A stretch of 64,000 nt of DNA from Agarophyton chilense (taxonomy: Eukaryota > Rhodophyta > Florideophyceae > Gracilariales > Gracilariaceae). Within the stretch, counting starts at the first letter, position 1; every line of letters begins with the position of its first letter. The stretch is taken from contig JARGXX010000092.1 in NCBI GenBank assembly GCA_030374765.1, positions 2,144,001 through 2,208,000 of the forward strand. The letters run 5' to 3'. The position numbers and the translations under genes were made by a program. Positions 1 to 11,549 of this stretch are shown here, piece by piece. The notes beneath the pieces are model-generated. The model was not told the origin of the DNA and did no database searches. It saw only the letters and a list, made by a program, of their open reading frames with translations.

Positions 1-772
1 ACACTCCGTCTTATTATAGCGGTAAGCAGGCAAAATGGATGCCGTTCGCCAGCCCTCCTTTTGAACACTTCTCTTTTTGATCCGATCAACATATGCACCG
101 CATGCTGTAGAAATCTGAAACTGGTTCGTGACGTGTCTCAGCGGTTTTGGAAGATTGATTTTGAGATCTAGCACCATTTGGGCCTTTCTTGCAGTATGAT
201 CAATCGTCGGCTGATGGCCAATGCAGTGTTGTAAAAGAGTTTGACAGGATAGATGTATGTTGTCTTGGTCAGGGCATGGCTGTTTAAGATGTGGAAATAC
301 TGGGTGGGATGTGTCATTGTATGCATCAAAGAACGAGAAAACATCTTCTGCTACTCGTTTCCTGGAACTTGAAACATGTATAATGTTCGAATCTTGTCGG
401 GTATCATGAATAAAGAGATTCTCGTCCATTACATCTATCATTTCCTCCGGGTTTTCCAGCGGAAGCTCTTCTTCGAAATTGCACGCGTTACATTCTGGAA
501 CAGGTGGTGGCTGAGTGGATTGTATTTGTAGTTCATAGTTATTCACTGACCTTCTTGTTCCGGGGTATGACCTCTTCATGTGACAATGTAGGTTCACTCT
601 TACTTGGAAGAAGCGATTTCAAACGATACATTTTTACATTTGGAGGAAAGCACGTCGCTGCAAAAGAGATGTTGATGTCAAAGAAAAGAGTTTGAAGACG
701 GGGGTGAAATGGAATAAAAGGAACGTATTTGGTCAGCTTCAAAATGTTCTGGGGCAGACGAACAGGAAGCAA
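1..772 (-). CDS. Unknown gene, partial at the left edge, probably spliced
   Basis: An open minus-strand frame runs without a stop from the window edge up to about position 510. Directly upstream, in the gene's direction, 551-772 is a second open stretch. The two join in phase if a 40-nt GT-AG intron at 511-550 is removed (donor GTCAGT, acceptor CTCAG); without splicing the upstream part stops at once. The protein has a CxxC pair (PECNACNF) followed by an acidic stretch, and a later His/Cys-containing segment (LLQHCIGHQPTIDHTARKAQ). I do not recognise a family. The true start is not visible: there is no convincing ATG before 772, and a possible acceptor (TGCCCCAG) suggests another exon further right. 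It is head-to-head with the plus-strand gene starting near 842-1176. It could be a transposon ORF. Confidence 0.35.
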
Positions 773-841
773 AACATTTTGAATTCTTCATTTGCGTAGT
801 TTTTGTGTCACTTCGAAACGAAAGAGAAAGCTCAAATCGAA

Positions 842-1174
842 ATGAGTAACAGCGCTGAACGCGTATTATCTTTCAGTATTCTTCTCGATGGTACCTCACA
901 GTTCGATCACTCTCTACCTCAACATTATAGTGCAGAAGAGTTCTGTCTCATAGAACAAATCAAACGGTCGTGCTACGAAGCATCGGCATTGTCAAGCCAA
1001 CAGCGACACTCATTGCGAGGATACGAGTGCCAGAGTATTGCCAGTACTCTCAGCCATAGAAGGGAGAAGAATGAAATCCAGTTCGCGATCATAAAGCCGA
1101 GATTAATCGCAGGGAGCCCCCCAGGGAAGTGGGAGAGCTCGGGCGCTTCCCTCCGAATCGAGAACGGGAAGTAA
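842..1174 (+). CDS. Small ORF of unknown function
   Basis: An ATG-started frame of 110 codons lies two bases upstream of the spliced gene that begins at 1176. I see no domain, signal peptide or membrane segment, and I do not recognise the sequence. It may be an upstream exon or leader of the next gene, or chance. The only support is its length and position. Confidence 0.2.
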   Translation: MSNSAERVLSFSILLDGTSQFDHSLPQHYSAEEFCLIEQIKRSCYEASALSSQQRHSLRGYECQSIASTLSHRREKNEIQFAIIKPRLIAGSPPGKWESSGASLRIENGK

Positions 1175-1175
1175 C

Positions 1176-2615
1176 ATGACAAAGGAAAAATCCACTTCAG
1201 GTACCGCTCCAACACAGCGCAAAAGTGTCACTGATGCAACTTCAGAAGTCCTCCGCCCAGTCACAGCTGAACTTCAAGCTATTGATAGAAAGAATGAACA
1301 AATCAAACGAGACAGTTTATGACTCTCGTGCGCAGATTTGCGATCATCTCAACAGTGTTCATTTCGAAATAAAGAAAGGGACAGATCAAGTGTTGAAGGA
1401 ACTAAAGTCCGGAAGGGGATATATCGTGAAGGCAGTGGCAAGGCCAGAACCATCAGAGAACCTGGATGATCCGAATCAGCTCATGCTAGAGGTAGGTTTT
1501 GGTTCTTCGTTTCCCTCGAAGACAACATATCTTGACATATTTATTAACTTTACATTCCATTTTTCATTGTTGCTACAGAAAGCAGAACTGCTGCACGTAA
1601 GTTTCTTTCTTGATCATATGAGAGTTATTTATATATCGGTTTCTAACAAATTTTCTCTCTCTAGGAATACGTTCGCTACTTGTGCTGCGTGGAGTTTCTG
1701 AATCCAGATCGAGGACAAGAACTCTTCACTATTTCGACAGACACCGAAAACAGGCCTTTGGGAGAGAGTTTGTTTCAATCTTCTTGGCTTTGGAGAGGAG
1801 CATAAATAATTTTTGGTGAACAAGAGCCCACCAAATTTCAAAATTCGCAGATAACTATTCCCAAACGTAACGGAGAAACTCTTATCAAGGGGAACACGTA
1901 TGCATCTCGCTCACAGAGTCGTGCATACGAAAGCATTCGAAAGATGATTGTAAGTGATATGGCATGAATCAGTCGCAATAAGTATTTCTCTAACGTTTGC
2001 ACCAGGTTGTCTCATTTTTCAATGCAATGATATCGTCATGTCCATTTTACACGCGATCAAAGTGCTCGGAAACCTTAAAGAAAGAGTAGGCATTCAAGCT
2101 TCTCCAAACTGGAGAATACAGAGTCGAAGATGAATTCAAGGACGCTTGGACATCTGCATGTTTCTCAGCAAAGCGTGAATCTATTGCAACGGCAAATCTG
2201 CGTTTAATAACATCAAAGATCATGGAATCGCAGCAACCGTTCCTGTCGTTGCCTATGATAATCCGAATTCCGATTCTCTGCAAATGAATTTGTATGGATG
2301 GGCTTTTGCACCTCTCAAGGTAGGTGGTCTTGTATCTCGTTATTTTGTGTCTGGTTCTAATTTATTTTGTTTTTCTTTCACATTACTAGGTCAATTCAGG
2401 GCCTTTGCAATATTGAGTCTGGTGGAGTGAATATATCTCATTTTCCTTTGTGGAAAAAGGAGGTGTTGGAGTGGAATAAGTTGGTTGCTGATGTTGATTC
2501 GGGGGATGTGGTTGGGTTGGAAAACATTTGTTCTTTTCTTACACCAAGCATTTTAAGACCAGTGAATGTTCTTACTGTGCTCAGTGATGATCAGATCAAA
2601 GAAATGGAAGCATAA
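1176..2615 (+). pseudogene. Broken spliced gene of unknown function with an 18-nt microexon
   Basis: Coding sequence can be followed through five exons. Introns with good GT-AG borders are 1492-1578, 1597-1664, 1950-2005 and 2320-2399, each keeping phase 0. The exon between the first two is only 18 nt (1579-1596). The last exon ends at TAA 2613-2615. The N-terminal part, from ATG 1176, looks like a charged coiled coil. Breaks are a frameshift near 1317, TAA at 1803-1805, TAG at 2087-2089 and a frameshift near 2205. Coding-like sequence resumes in frame after each. The alternative acceptor at 2389 would end the protein at 2416, so the 2399 acceptor is preferred. I recognise no family; the decay suggests a dead gene or a transposon-derived ORF. 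Confidence 0.45.
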
Positions 2616-4322
2616 CGAATGGTGTAACTAAGTTTTATAGTGTTGAGGATAAAGAAAATGTATCATATGCCATTGTGATGCCCAATGGAGAAATGAGGCG
2701 TGCCCAATAAACAATACAGTGTAACGTGATTAGTGGCCATAAAAGAGATATTCTGCAGTGCTGCCGACGTTTTGAGTGCCGGATGTTGCTGCGCCATGGT
2801 GTCTGGACAATGACGATGTAAAGTTACAATTGTATTACTATGGCACGTTGACCCAGTGACGAGGAACAGACTGCTTCTTCCTGATGATGGTGGCTAGTTT
2901 TAAAATTCTCACGCCGCCGCAGCAGCTACCAAGAATAGAATTAATCTGTAAGCCGAAGGCACGTGGCAGTAAAACAGGATAATTTTTTGAAACGTGCATT
3001 TCTTCAAGTAAAAAGTTTTTCCTGTCTTCATTTTATTTCTTTTCATCTGTTTTTTTGGCGCCCAAGAACGTGTCTGCGCGCTAATTCCTCACAGAGAGCC
3101 ACCGGCGCGTCGCGAAGCATTGCCGAGGCGCTACCACGCGAACTTTTGCACGATAAGATTTTGTAGTAAATCAGAAAGGCTGCTGAATGTGTTCATCAAA
3201 GAATCCTTGCACTCATGACGCTTTTGTGGAAAATTTTTAAATCGACCTTGAAAACACCCAAAAATCGTTCTACATCCTTTCGCATAGCCTTTTGTTTTCA
3301 ATTCTTAAAAAATCTCGGATATTTGTTATGGCGTGGTTCAAAAATATTAGAATGGCCCAATTCGGGTATATGACGTCTTTGAGCATGTTTTTAAGCCATT
3401 TTAGGCTTTTTCACTCATTATGTATCTCTAAACAAGCTCTATGCGTCTCGTGTCGGCGAAAAAATCGATAAAAAAATGGAATTTTATCCAGCACAGTTAT
3501 GTCATTGTTTTTTGCATACCTTACATGAAACCAATTTCAGCATTATAGATTATGGTCTACTAGTGCCTCGCATCGGAGAGTGGCCATTTTCTCGTCTTCT
3601 GGTTGTCAACTGTCCCTTCAAAGCCCGCGGACAGTTTTTCGGTTGTACCGATTCAAATACTGAAATCCAAAGAATCGTTTAAGGCTTCGAAAGAAAATGG
3701 TAAAGTTTTTTTAATGAGACTTTGAGCTCATTCTAGATATGTCGTCTAACTGTTTACAAGATAGGTTAATACCCAGATGACGAAGAGAACAAAGGATTTT
3801 CTGGTGGCTCGTACGTCTAACACGCCCAGGCATTTTGTGCGTTGTCACAATTTAAGAAGCTGCACAACGAGGACATCATGAATGTTACTAAACTTGGAAA
3901 GGAGAAAATGAAATACCTGTCGGAAGCAAGTGGGTGAGTACAATGGATGACGGGATAAGTAGTCGCTGAACGCGCTGCATTTTCCTCGTCAGATTGTTCG
4001 AAAAGAGGTGCTTTTTCTGATATCGGCGGTGATGAAACGTTTGGAAGACAAAAAAAACAGCATGCAAAGCGTGACCAATTGTTGTCAAATTATTGTTGAG
4101 AAGTTCGTTGTTTTTATTGGTGGTTGCACTGATATGTTAAATATTAAAAGATGTGTCAGAGCTCTACATACTTGCGTCGAGGCGCTTTTCGGCAGTTGCT
4201 GAGATGAGTGGAATTGAGGGCGACGCAATTAGATGGGATGAAGAGCACATATGGGGTGGAGAGCACGTATCACACATTCTACATGCTACAGAGTAGAAGA
4301 GGCTCGTGCAGCTACGCGCTTA
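2616..4322. other. Stretch with no supported gene
   Basis: AT-rich in 3180-3480, with only short ORFs that show no domain or splice pattern. I see no repeat border, RNA gene or recognisable transposon fragment here. Confidence 0.5.
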
Positions 4323-4362
4323 TAGAGGATTTACGCCGTAGAAATCTTCGTATAAATTTTCG
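4323..4362 (+). repeat. Left terminal inverted repeat of the Harbinger element
   Basis: It begins TAGAGGATTTACGCCGTAG. The reverse complement of the right end at 6830 reads TAGAGGATTCACGCCGTAG and stays similar for about 40 bases. Short ACGAAAACG-type motifs continue inward on both sides. Confidence 0.85.
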
Positions 4363-4502
4363 CAGCCACAAATGCCACGCATTATACGAAAACGTTTGGC
4401 ACGAAAACCGTAACTTGTATTTACGCAAATAAAAATTCGCACATTTCGCACACAATACTCGCACACATCGACCCCATTGGAAAACATCCATCAGCAACCG
4501 TA

Positions 4503-5643
4503 ATGGTTCGCCAAAAGGAGAACTGCATTGGAAAAGCGGTTGCTCGGCGTAACCGCAGAATGCGGCTCTTTCAACTATGCATGGACGAGAATGCTCCCAC
4601 ACAGATGGTGTTTAGATGCTGGAAAAACGCCAGAGAAGCTGAAGTAGATGGTCAAAACATATCGGCAAGGGCCTTTTGTATAGGTAGCAGCAACTTTAAC
4701 CGCAACTCTTACTCTGAAGAGCAGTCGTTACATGACTTTAGATTCCACAAACGCGATATCGGCCGCGTATGCGAGATAATGGAGTGAACTGGTGGAAGCA
4801 GTAAATGGAATCGATATGGGTGCGCGCCGATTACGGCATGTTGCATTGTTCCACAACGTCTGTTATCTGCGACTACATGGTACGACTTAGAACTCTGGTT
4901 TGGATTACGTAGCTCACACCTTAGTGAGGTGTTCTGGGAAGTTGTGGAAGCTTTTGTACAGTTGCGGGTGAATCTGGTTACAAATACACGAAATGGATTA
5001 CTACAAGCAAAGGCAGAATTATAGGCTGAATCTATCCGGGATGCTGGTGCACCTTTGGACAGCTGCGTAGGATTCATTGACTGTACGAAGATAAGGATGG
5101 CTAGGCCAGATGGAAATGGAAGTAACCAGAGGGCATGTTATTCGGGTCTCAAAAAAATGCATTGCTTGATATATCAGACAATAACCACCTCAGGCGGACT
5201 GATATTATCCCTGTACGGTCCTGAGGTGAGGCGTAGGAATGATATGATGCTTCTGAGGCACAACGGTTTCGAGAGAACGCTACAAGAGTGCTTTAATAAT
5301 GATGATCGTCAGTTCTACATATACGAGAATGCCGCATATATGCTCAGGTTTTGGCTGCAGACGGCGTGTGAACGAGAATGTGCATCAAACGCCCAGGCCG
5401 CTTATAATAAGGCAATGAGTTCTGCTCGTGTATCAGTTGAATAAAACTACAAGGACCTGTAACAAATGTGAAAGAAAACGACTTTGCCCGTCTTTTTCTA
5501 GTGCAACGTTTTTCTGTAAGCCTCCTTAACATATCATTTGCCCTTTTACTCAACATTAAGACCTGTATATAGAAAAGCGCCCAGATTGATAGCTATTTTA
5601 CTTGCGAAGAGCCTACATTGGAAGCGTATGTCGATATTTAAAC
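4503..5643 (+). pseudogene. PIF/Harbinger DDE transposase, broken
   Basis: The transposase cuts and pastes the element. From ATG 4503 one frame gives the conserved N-terminal region (FRFHKRDI), then WYDLELWFGLRSSHLSEVFW, then the DDE domain (4/IS5-like). The first catalytic Asp is in GFIDCTKI near 5070 and the second in the YGPEVRRRNDMM segment. At the third site the usual acidic residue of the IYxDAAY motif reads Asn (IYENAAY), so catalysis would be lost. Breaks are TGA 4785-4787 at an expected Trp, TAG 5022-5024, TAA 5442-5444 at an expected Trp, another TAA about 15 bases on, and a frameshift near 5465. Homologous sequence continues to about 5643. The start is not certain because no intact relative is available here. 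Confidence 0.85.
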
Positions 5644-5679
5644 CACCTGTGTTGTTGTATAACCTAGTCAAGCGTAGCG

Positions 5680-6589
5680 CTGCGCGCTCCGCCAAGAAAG
5701 CGCGAAGCGGCAAATACCAGGCAGGTGGAATCGCGCACTTCGAAAACCGATGACTACTGCAGCTTCTTTGCAAGCAATTCAAGCAAACCGTTTTATCCAA
5801 GTGCAGTCTTTGATTCGTCGCATTTTGTAGCATAGAATAGCTGTCCGACTCCTTCTCCGATCTTTTAAGCTCTAGTTACAGTCGCTTTTGTTCCAGTTCG
5901 AGCCTATTCATCTCGATTCCGCGTCGCTCTTCAGCCTGGATCATGATAGATGACGCCATTTTCTCGTTAGATACACTTGTTTCATGTTCAAGGCACCGTT
6001 TCTTGTTCGCTAACCCTTTTTTACTCACCCCCTGTCGACCTCTATCACTGCACCCATCTCGCTTCAGAGCCATGCCTCGAATATCCTCTTATGCGGACAC
6101 CAATTGCTTCTCTGCTGCTGCTTCTTCATCCTTCTCGGCCTCTATTGTTTCCTGCTTCTCGTTCATTTCAAGAATAAGATCATGTACAAGCATTTCCTTC
6201 TCATCATACTTCTCGGTGATTTCGGAGGCCCTACTGGTCACCTTCATAGATTTCCTACGCTGCACAACAAACCGCTTGAAGCGATCTGCGAGAGTCTTGC
6301 ATGAAGATTCTTGCATGTCCTTGAAAACTACGTACGGAACGTGCTCCATAAAAGTCTTATAAACCTCCAGATATAATCGTTCCTAATGACCTTTTTCCGC
6401 ATTATGAGCATCATCCAGCCAGAAAGCACGCAATTGAACCATTTCATATGCTTTGATAAACTGAAGGCGCTTTGGCTTTGGTTTGAGGGATGCTGAGGTG
6501 GTTGCGCAGAGAGCCACAGCAGTCTGAGAATCTGACGCCTTCGGAAGAGGTCTGCTCTCGTTCGGAATAGTGTTTGCCATGAGCGACAT
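5680..6589 (-). pseudogene. Harbinger partner protein, Myb/SANT-like, broken
   Basis: PIF/Harbinger elements encode a second DNA-binding protein that takes the transposase to the ends and into the nucleus. This minus-strand ORF fits: an N-terminal helical stretch with Trp in AFWLDDAHNAEKGH, then LADRFKRFVVQRRKS, then a long Glu/Lys-rich coiled coil (EMNEKQETIEAEKDEEAA). The pieces are in one frame, separated by in-frame stops (TAG near 6383, TAA near 6089 and TAA at 5876-5878). Past the last stop the frame stays open and still similar in character to about 5700. It converges on the transposase. Assignment rests on position, strand and general pattern more than on a strong motif. Confidence 0.6.
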
Positions 6590-6790
6590 GCCGTCAGTGA
6601 TGGGGCGAGAATCTGTTTCTCAGTATGGGTCATTTGATGGCTTCTTTTCGACTGCTTTACCCAACTACATTTTGCGCCATGACACACGAAAATGACTTCG
6701 TACACAATGCCAATTGCACGAAATTTGGTGTACTCGTTTTGTACGAGTTTTGTGCACGTATTGCAAATGTACATTTTGTAATACGTTTTC

Positions 6791-6830
6791 ACGAAAATCA
6801 TACGAAACTTTCTACGGCGTGAATCCTCTA
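6791..6830 (-). repeat. Right terminal inverted repeat of the Harbinger element
   Basis: The inverted copy of the left arm at 4323-4362, with only a few mismatches over 40 bases, ending at the TCCTCTA that closes at 6830. Confidence 0.85.
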
Positions 6831-6979
6831 ACGATCGGTTGGCAGCGATTTATCGGTATGAACGTGCAGCTGGTTTACCCAGTCGCAGGATAGTGTTGCG
6901 CGGTGCTTATGTCATCGCCATGTACCTAAACTAGTGTTTTTTACATCCATATCTACCCAGTCCAGTAGAGATGCTCTTA
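6831..6979. other. Spacer between the Harbinger element and the MULE
   Basis: About 150 bases separate the two elements. It holds no ORF, repeat border or recognisable motif. Confidence 0.5.
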
Positions 6980-7022
6980 GGGGTTGCTAATTGTGGGGGG
7001 TTTTCAGTTAGGGAGATTGTGC

Positions 7023-7068
7023 AATTCGGGAGGTGAACTCTTGCAGGATTAGACCACCCGGGGGGATA
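7023..7068 (+). repeat. Left inverted repeat of the MULE
   Basis: The stretch AATTCGGGAGGTGA followed by TTGCAGGATTAGACCACCC matches the reverse complement of 21842-21889, which reads GATTCGGGGGGTGA and then TTGCAGGAATAGACCACCC. Just inside (about 7112-7157) lies a near-perfect hairpin whose stem includes CAACTTGT and the GGGTGA motif. Confidence 0.8.
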
Positions 7069-7290
7069 CAGCCGGAAACCGGAACCATCCAGGGGGTGAC
7101 AATTTTATACTTCACCAACTTGTAGGGTGATTTCGGAAATTCACCCACAAGTTGAAAAGACATCTTCGAGTTTCACCCTGCCTCAGCACAAGTCACCCCC
7201 TCTGCACCCACTCATTTCTTCTATCACCCTGCATTATCCCATCCCTACGGATCTCCCGCGTAATATCAGACACCTGCAAGAGTATTAGCC

Positions 7291-10200
7291 ATGTCAGAAA
7301 CGTCAGAACATGACTGCTCTGACCTCCCGAAACGCACAGTAGACGCTCTTCGTCATATCAACATGGTGGTTGGCAAAGAAACGCCGCTACCCAATGTGTT
7401 TGGTTTGAAAGGATCCCAGGCATCCTTGCACGCAATTTGCAAATCATACAAAAAATTGGCATCACTCGTCCATCCGGATCGCTGCCGTAGTGATCCACGA
7501 GGAAGCGCGCGCAGTATGCGAACATTATCGCGCGCCATGGATTTGGTGCGATCGGAAGATAGAATATGCCAAAATACACTTTGACTTGCAAGAAGATGAC
7601 GATTATTGTCTAAAGCGCCAAGTTATGTTTCAATACCTTAAAACCAATCACGAGGAGGACGTGGTTGAAGTACAAAGGCGACGAAAACAAGAGCAACAGA
7701 GGCGAGAAGACGAAATACGTGCTTCAAATTTTCGGGCAGGCAATGAGCGTCTACGAAAACAGAGAGAAGCCCGACATAATAAGGACGCCGAAGCGCGTGC
7801 GCGAGAGTTCTTAGAGAGAGAACTACAAACACAGAGGGAAATGAGAGAAAATGACGCAAGAAATAATCAACAGGACTTTATAGCTGCTCATAAAGAGAAG
7901 GATCGAGGAGTTCTTTTGGATGAACAGGTGTACCAGACCCCGAGTGGGATTAGACATGGACTTGGAGAAATTTGTAGAGCCTCAATTCTTGCTCTGGAAA
8001 GTTGTGGTAAGGGTGATGAGGGCTCGGATGTTCACAGTGAGTGCGTTGCTTTACCGGTGCAGTTGTGTGCGAGCACGCATCTGAGTGATATTCAGGACCT
8101 TGATGATGTTATGAAGGATCCCAGCTTTAACATATCAGATTTCATTCCCCCCGATGGTGACACAGCGTTCGAAATTGGTGTTCAGGGTGACATTGATCGC
8201 AATGCCCTCTCGGAGGGTGAGTCGTATAGGGGTGTTGCCGGGGAGGGTGACAATGTCCCAGGAGAGAACCAACCAAGTGAGTTTAGACGACAGAGGCATA
8301 GTCAGGGTGATGGAAAGGATGAGAGAAGTACAGTAATAACCCCTGATGATGCTCGCTGGAAGGGGAAGTCGGTGAGAGAAATTAGGAGGGCCAAACAAAA
8401 GCGCACCTCCAAAAAAAGAACTATGCAGCGTGCCAAGCTGGCTTTGAAGGCGGAGCAGCTCGGCGCCATGAAATGGAGACCTAGACGCTGTGTGGAGATT
8501 GTACCAGAGATAGGCATGGCATTGCCTTTTCGGTGGCATTATGAGCAGCTTATTCGAGCGCAAACTGCATACGTTGGTATACAAAAGGGCGTCAACATCT
8601 CCCCAACATGGGAGCGCGTCTGTATGACCTGTCGTCACTCTTCCTGCCCATCGAAAATTCAGTTTGACTGGCAACCATCCACCGGGCTGTGGAAGCTGAA
8701 CGCCTACGTGAGCCACCGAGAAGACTGTGTGGGGCAGGATGCCGGATAACCAAGCTCCCAAGGTGGCATTGGAAGCAAGAAGACAACGTACTGTACACCA
8801 GCCTACACCCCTCTGCAAGTGGGGCGCGCAATTCTTGCGGAGGCTGCCACTGACCCGAACATATCTGCTCGTACTATCGGGGGGTTAGTCCGAGAGAAGA
8901 AAACGTATCGAAGACAACCCCCTGATAGCCATTAACGGTACACTCGGTAAGAGTTCATACGGCATATGACGGCTACAAGAGCAGTCGATATGGCGGCATT
9001 GGAAGGTTTCACGCAGCTGCTGCGGGACTGCGAACACACAGTGAAGGTGTTCATTATCTCCAGGATAGAAATGAAGCGGCAGAGGTTAAAGGCTGCCGAG
9101 TATATATTTAAGCAGTTCCAGAAGACCAAAAAGATCGACAAAGATGCCGTATTTGATAGAGATGTCGTTGAAATCTCCGACATCAAAGACAATGAGCGCT
9201 ACTATGGGGGCTTCCTGTTTGTGCCGAGTGTGGCAGAACGGTACTGCAAGAAAGGACGAAGGACGACAGCAGCCGATGCTGCCCATCGTGATGGTGTCGG
9301 GCCTCTATCGTATGGGACTACATTTGAGGTGGTAACTTATGACACAAACCACCACTTGCTCCCACTACTTTTCGCACATTTGATTGGTGCTGAGTGCTAT
9401 GAGACATGGAATACCGTGTTCGAGGAGTGCATTAATATTCCTGGTTACGACATTGCGGAGCGAACAACAATAGTTGATCAGGAAAAAAGAATTGATAAAG
9501 CATACGAAGAGGTGTTCTCAGAGGCCAAAATATTTCTGGATCCCCTTCACGTTCGGAAAAACATGGGGGCCAAACTGGGCGCTACTAAGGCAGTTGGAAT
9601 CTCCCTGTACGAACGCGCTCTCTACGCTCCAACTTGTGCCGCCGTCGATGAGATAGTGCTTCAATACTCACGGCAACAAAGAGCTTACTTGTCAAAGTTT
9701 GAAAAGTCAGACCTCTACAAGGCCTACTATGTTCTCGAGGATATAATTCTCACATCACAGGGGGCCGAAACCCAGATGGGAGCGTCTTTGCGCAATCACA
9801 TACGTTCAGTTGAGCCTCAAAAGATGTTGCAAAAGGTGGTGGAAATACAGCGCTCTGGCTTTTTGAAGAGAAAAGCGGCTTGCAAAGCTTGTAACTCTCT
9901 CGTGCTGCCTCTTGTAACGCAAAATATTGCGAAGATCGTGCTGCGATTTCAGCATTATCAGGGTATGATCCAAATGATAGAAGGGTCGTGTGGAATGGAA
10001 GCAACGGTTACCAGCTTGACGCACGGTGCTCTTAATCGTCATTTTTTGCTTAGTTCGACACGACACCACCCACAAACCTGTTGTGGATACTCATGCAATC
10101 ATCATGGATACACATGTTTTCATGGTTCTGCAGTTATTTCTGAAAAGAATGGGGCAGCTAATATGTACCGGTTTGTGGCTGACCGTCATCTCACAGATTG

Positions 10201-10357
10201 TTGGAAAGAATTGCACGAATCAGGAGATTTCAGAATCCCAAGTCAAAGCTTTATCAATAATGTTATATCGCGAGCAAAAACATTGGTTATCAATGGTAAG
10301 AATCTGAGTATTCCAAAGGCCATTTCTCTGACCTCGTGTCCGTCCAGTGAAAAATGA
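7291..10357 (+). pseudogene. MULE transposase with N-terminal J-domain, broken
   Basis: The protein reads, in order: a J-domain from ATG 7291 with helix II and the HPD motif at 7471-7479 (YKKLASLVHPDRC), a charged coiled coil (about 7640-7920), a Cys/His zinc-binding segment at about 8610-8740 (VCMTCRHSSC then HREDCV), an N-terminal MULE segment (YTPLQVGRAILAEA), and the DDE core with TADAAHRDG-type first Asp and TIVDQEKR second Asp, then FLDPLHVRKNM. Near the C-terminus TCFHG, in a Cys-rich stretch, resembles a SWIM finger. Everything from 7490 on is in one frame; the J-domain is joined by one frameshift near 7500-7575. In-frame stops are at 8747-8749, 8933-8935 and 8948-8950. A J-domain recruits Hsp70, so its presence in a transposase is unusual; the role is unknown. 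Confidence 0.75.
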
Positions 10358-10418
10358 TGGCGTGAGAAGGAAAAGATGGTTTGAGCGTGGTCCGGAGTGG
10401 CGGAAGAAGAGAAGCTAC

Positions 10419-11306
10419 TGTAGGACAACGCTTGGAGCGGAGATACCACGAAGATGTTCGGGATCTTCCTCTCTTGAGAGACACGCCTCAGGCGGAGGAG
10501 ACGCGTCCCAGCGGAGCACAGAAACAGAGCCACTCTCGAAAGGCAAGACGAAGTCAGATGTAAGACTGAGGCCAATCCGGCGGGATATACCTAGAGTGTT
10601 TAGGTGAGCACGGCACAGTCCGGGGTTTGATCAACCCTGGGCGGAGCAGTATCACGGCGATTGTTGGAAAAGGAGCGAGGAAACACTCGTATGAGGTAGA
10701 CGAGCGAGGTGAGTGGTGCGGCCACTCACGAGAGCCAAAAAGGGGAACAAGAAGAAAACAGGGGCGAAACCCTATACAGGGGCGAGACTACGACAAGTGT
10801 CGGCGATTGAACATGAACCCACGGTGGTGGTAGCACTCTCGTCGACAGAGAGGTGGATGAACTAACGCACCACGGGCGCTCACGCAGTATGCGGTGAAGA
10901 CGCGCCAAAGGAGAAAAGTTCAGAGCCAAGACTCCCTCCTTGGGATTTCCCAAGGCGGTCTGTACTCGGGAGCAGTGCTCAATCTTCTAAATAGTGTGGC
11001 GCGCGGCCCCTGACAGTGGGCGTGCGCCCAAAAAATAGACACTAAATATCGATAGCGTAACCAAATAAATACTAAAAATTACTAAATAATACTAACCATT
11101 AGGTAGAATCCGGGCCACGTGTGGCACGCCTCGTACTCAAGCGTTGGCATCTGTGCAGTCCACGTGTTCCACCAGTGTGCACTTCCGGTCCTAACCGGCC
11201 GTCAGCACGCAATAGCGGTATAGCTTGTCATAGCCCAAGCTATTCCTCAAGCGAGCGAAATTTCTAAGTCCTGCGAAGAAACCCCCTTGAAGGGCGTTGT
11301 ACTTCA
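10419..11306 (-). repeat. Gypsy-1 3' LTR
   Basis: 888 bp, TG...CA. Near identical to 20659-21547. Contains AT-rich ACTAAATAATACTAA-type sequence and a GAGTGG/CCACTC hairpin. The short ORFs read across it in several frames are not genes. Confidence 0.95.
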
Positions 11307-11549
11307 TATCCTCCTACTTAGGTGACGAACACGCCGTCGACATGGCGGGGAGGCAATGTTCCAACCGGCATAAGAGGGAGCCGCGTAACGCGTCCAGCCA
11401 GCGACCACTCGACTGCCGAAGGCAGAGCTGCATCACCGAACTACAAACGCAACAACGCGGTAACCACTCCTCGAACTTCGAGCGCTCTTCCACACCGTAC
11501 GCCAACTTCCAGCGACCACATCCCGATACCTTGGCGACCAGCACTCCCG

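Larger units (their letters stand above)
4323..6830. mobile_element. PIF/Harbinger DNA transposon, relict
   Basis: A 2.5-kb element bounded by 40-bp terminal inverted repeats at 4323-4362 and 6791-6830. It contains the two genes expected of this superfamily, a DDE transposase on plus and a Myb/SANT-like protein on minus, arranged convergently. Both are inactivated by in-frame stops. The usual 3-bp target duplication is not clear at either end, so the exact outer base is uncertain. The element lies immediately left of the MULE without overlapping it. Confidence 0.85.

Noticed and set aside
10347-10953. Several ORFs across the Gypsy-1 LTR
   Set aside because: They lie in the LTR, overlap in several frames and are broken differently in the second LTR.
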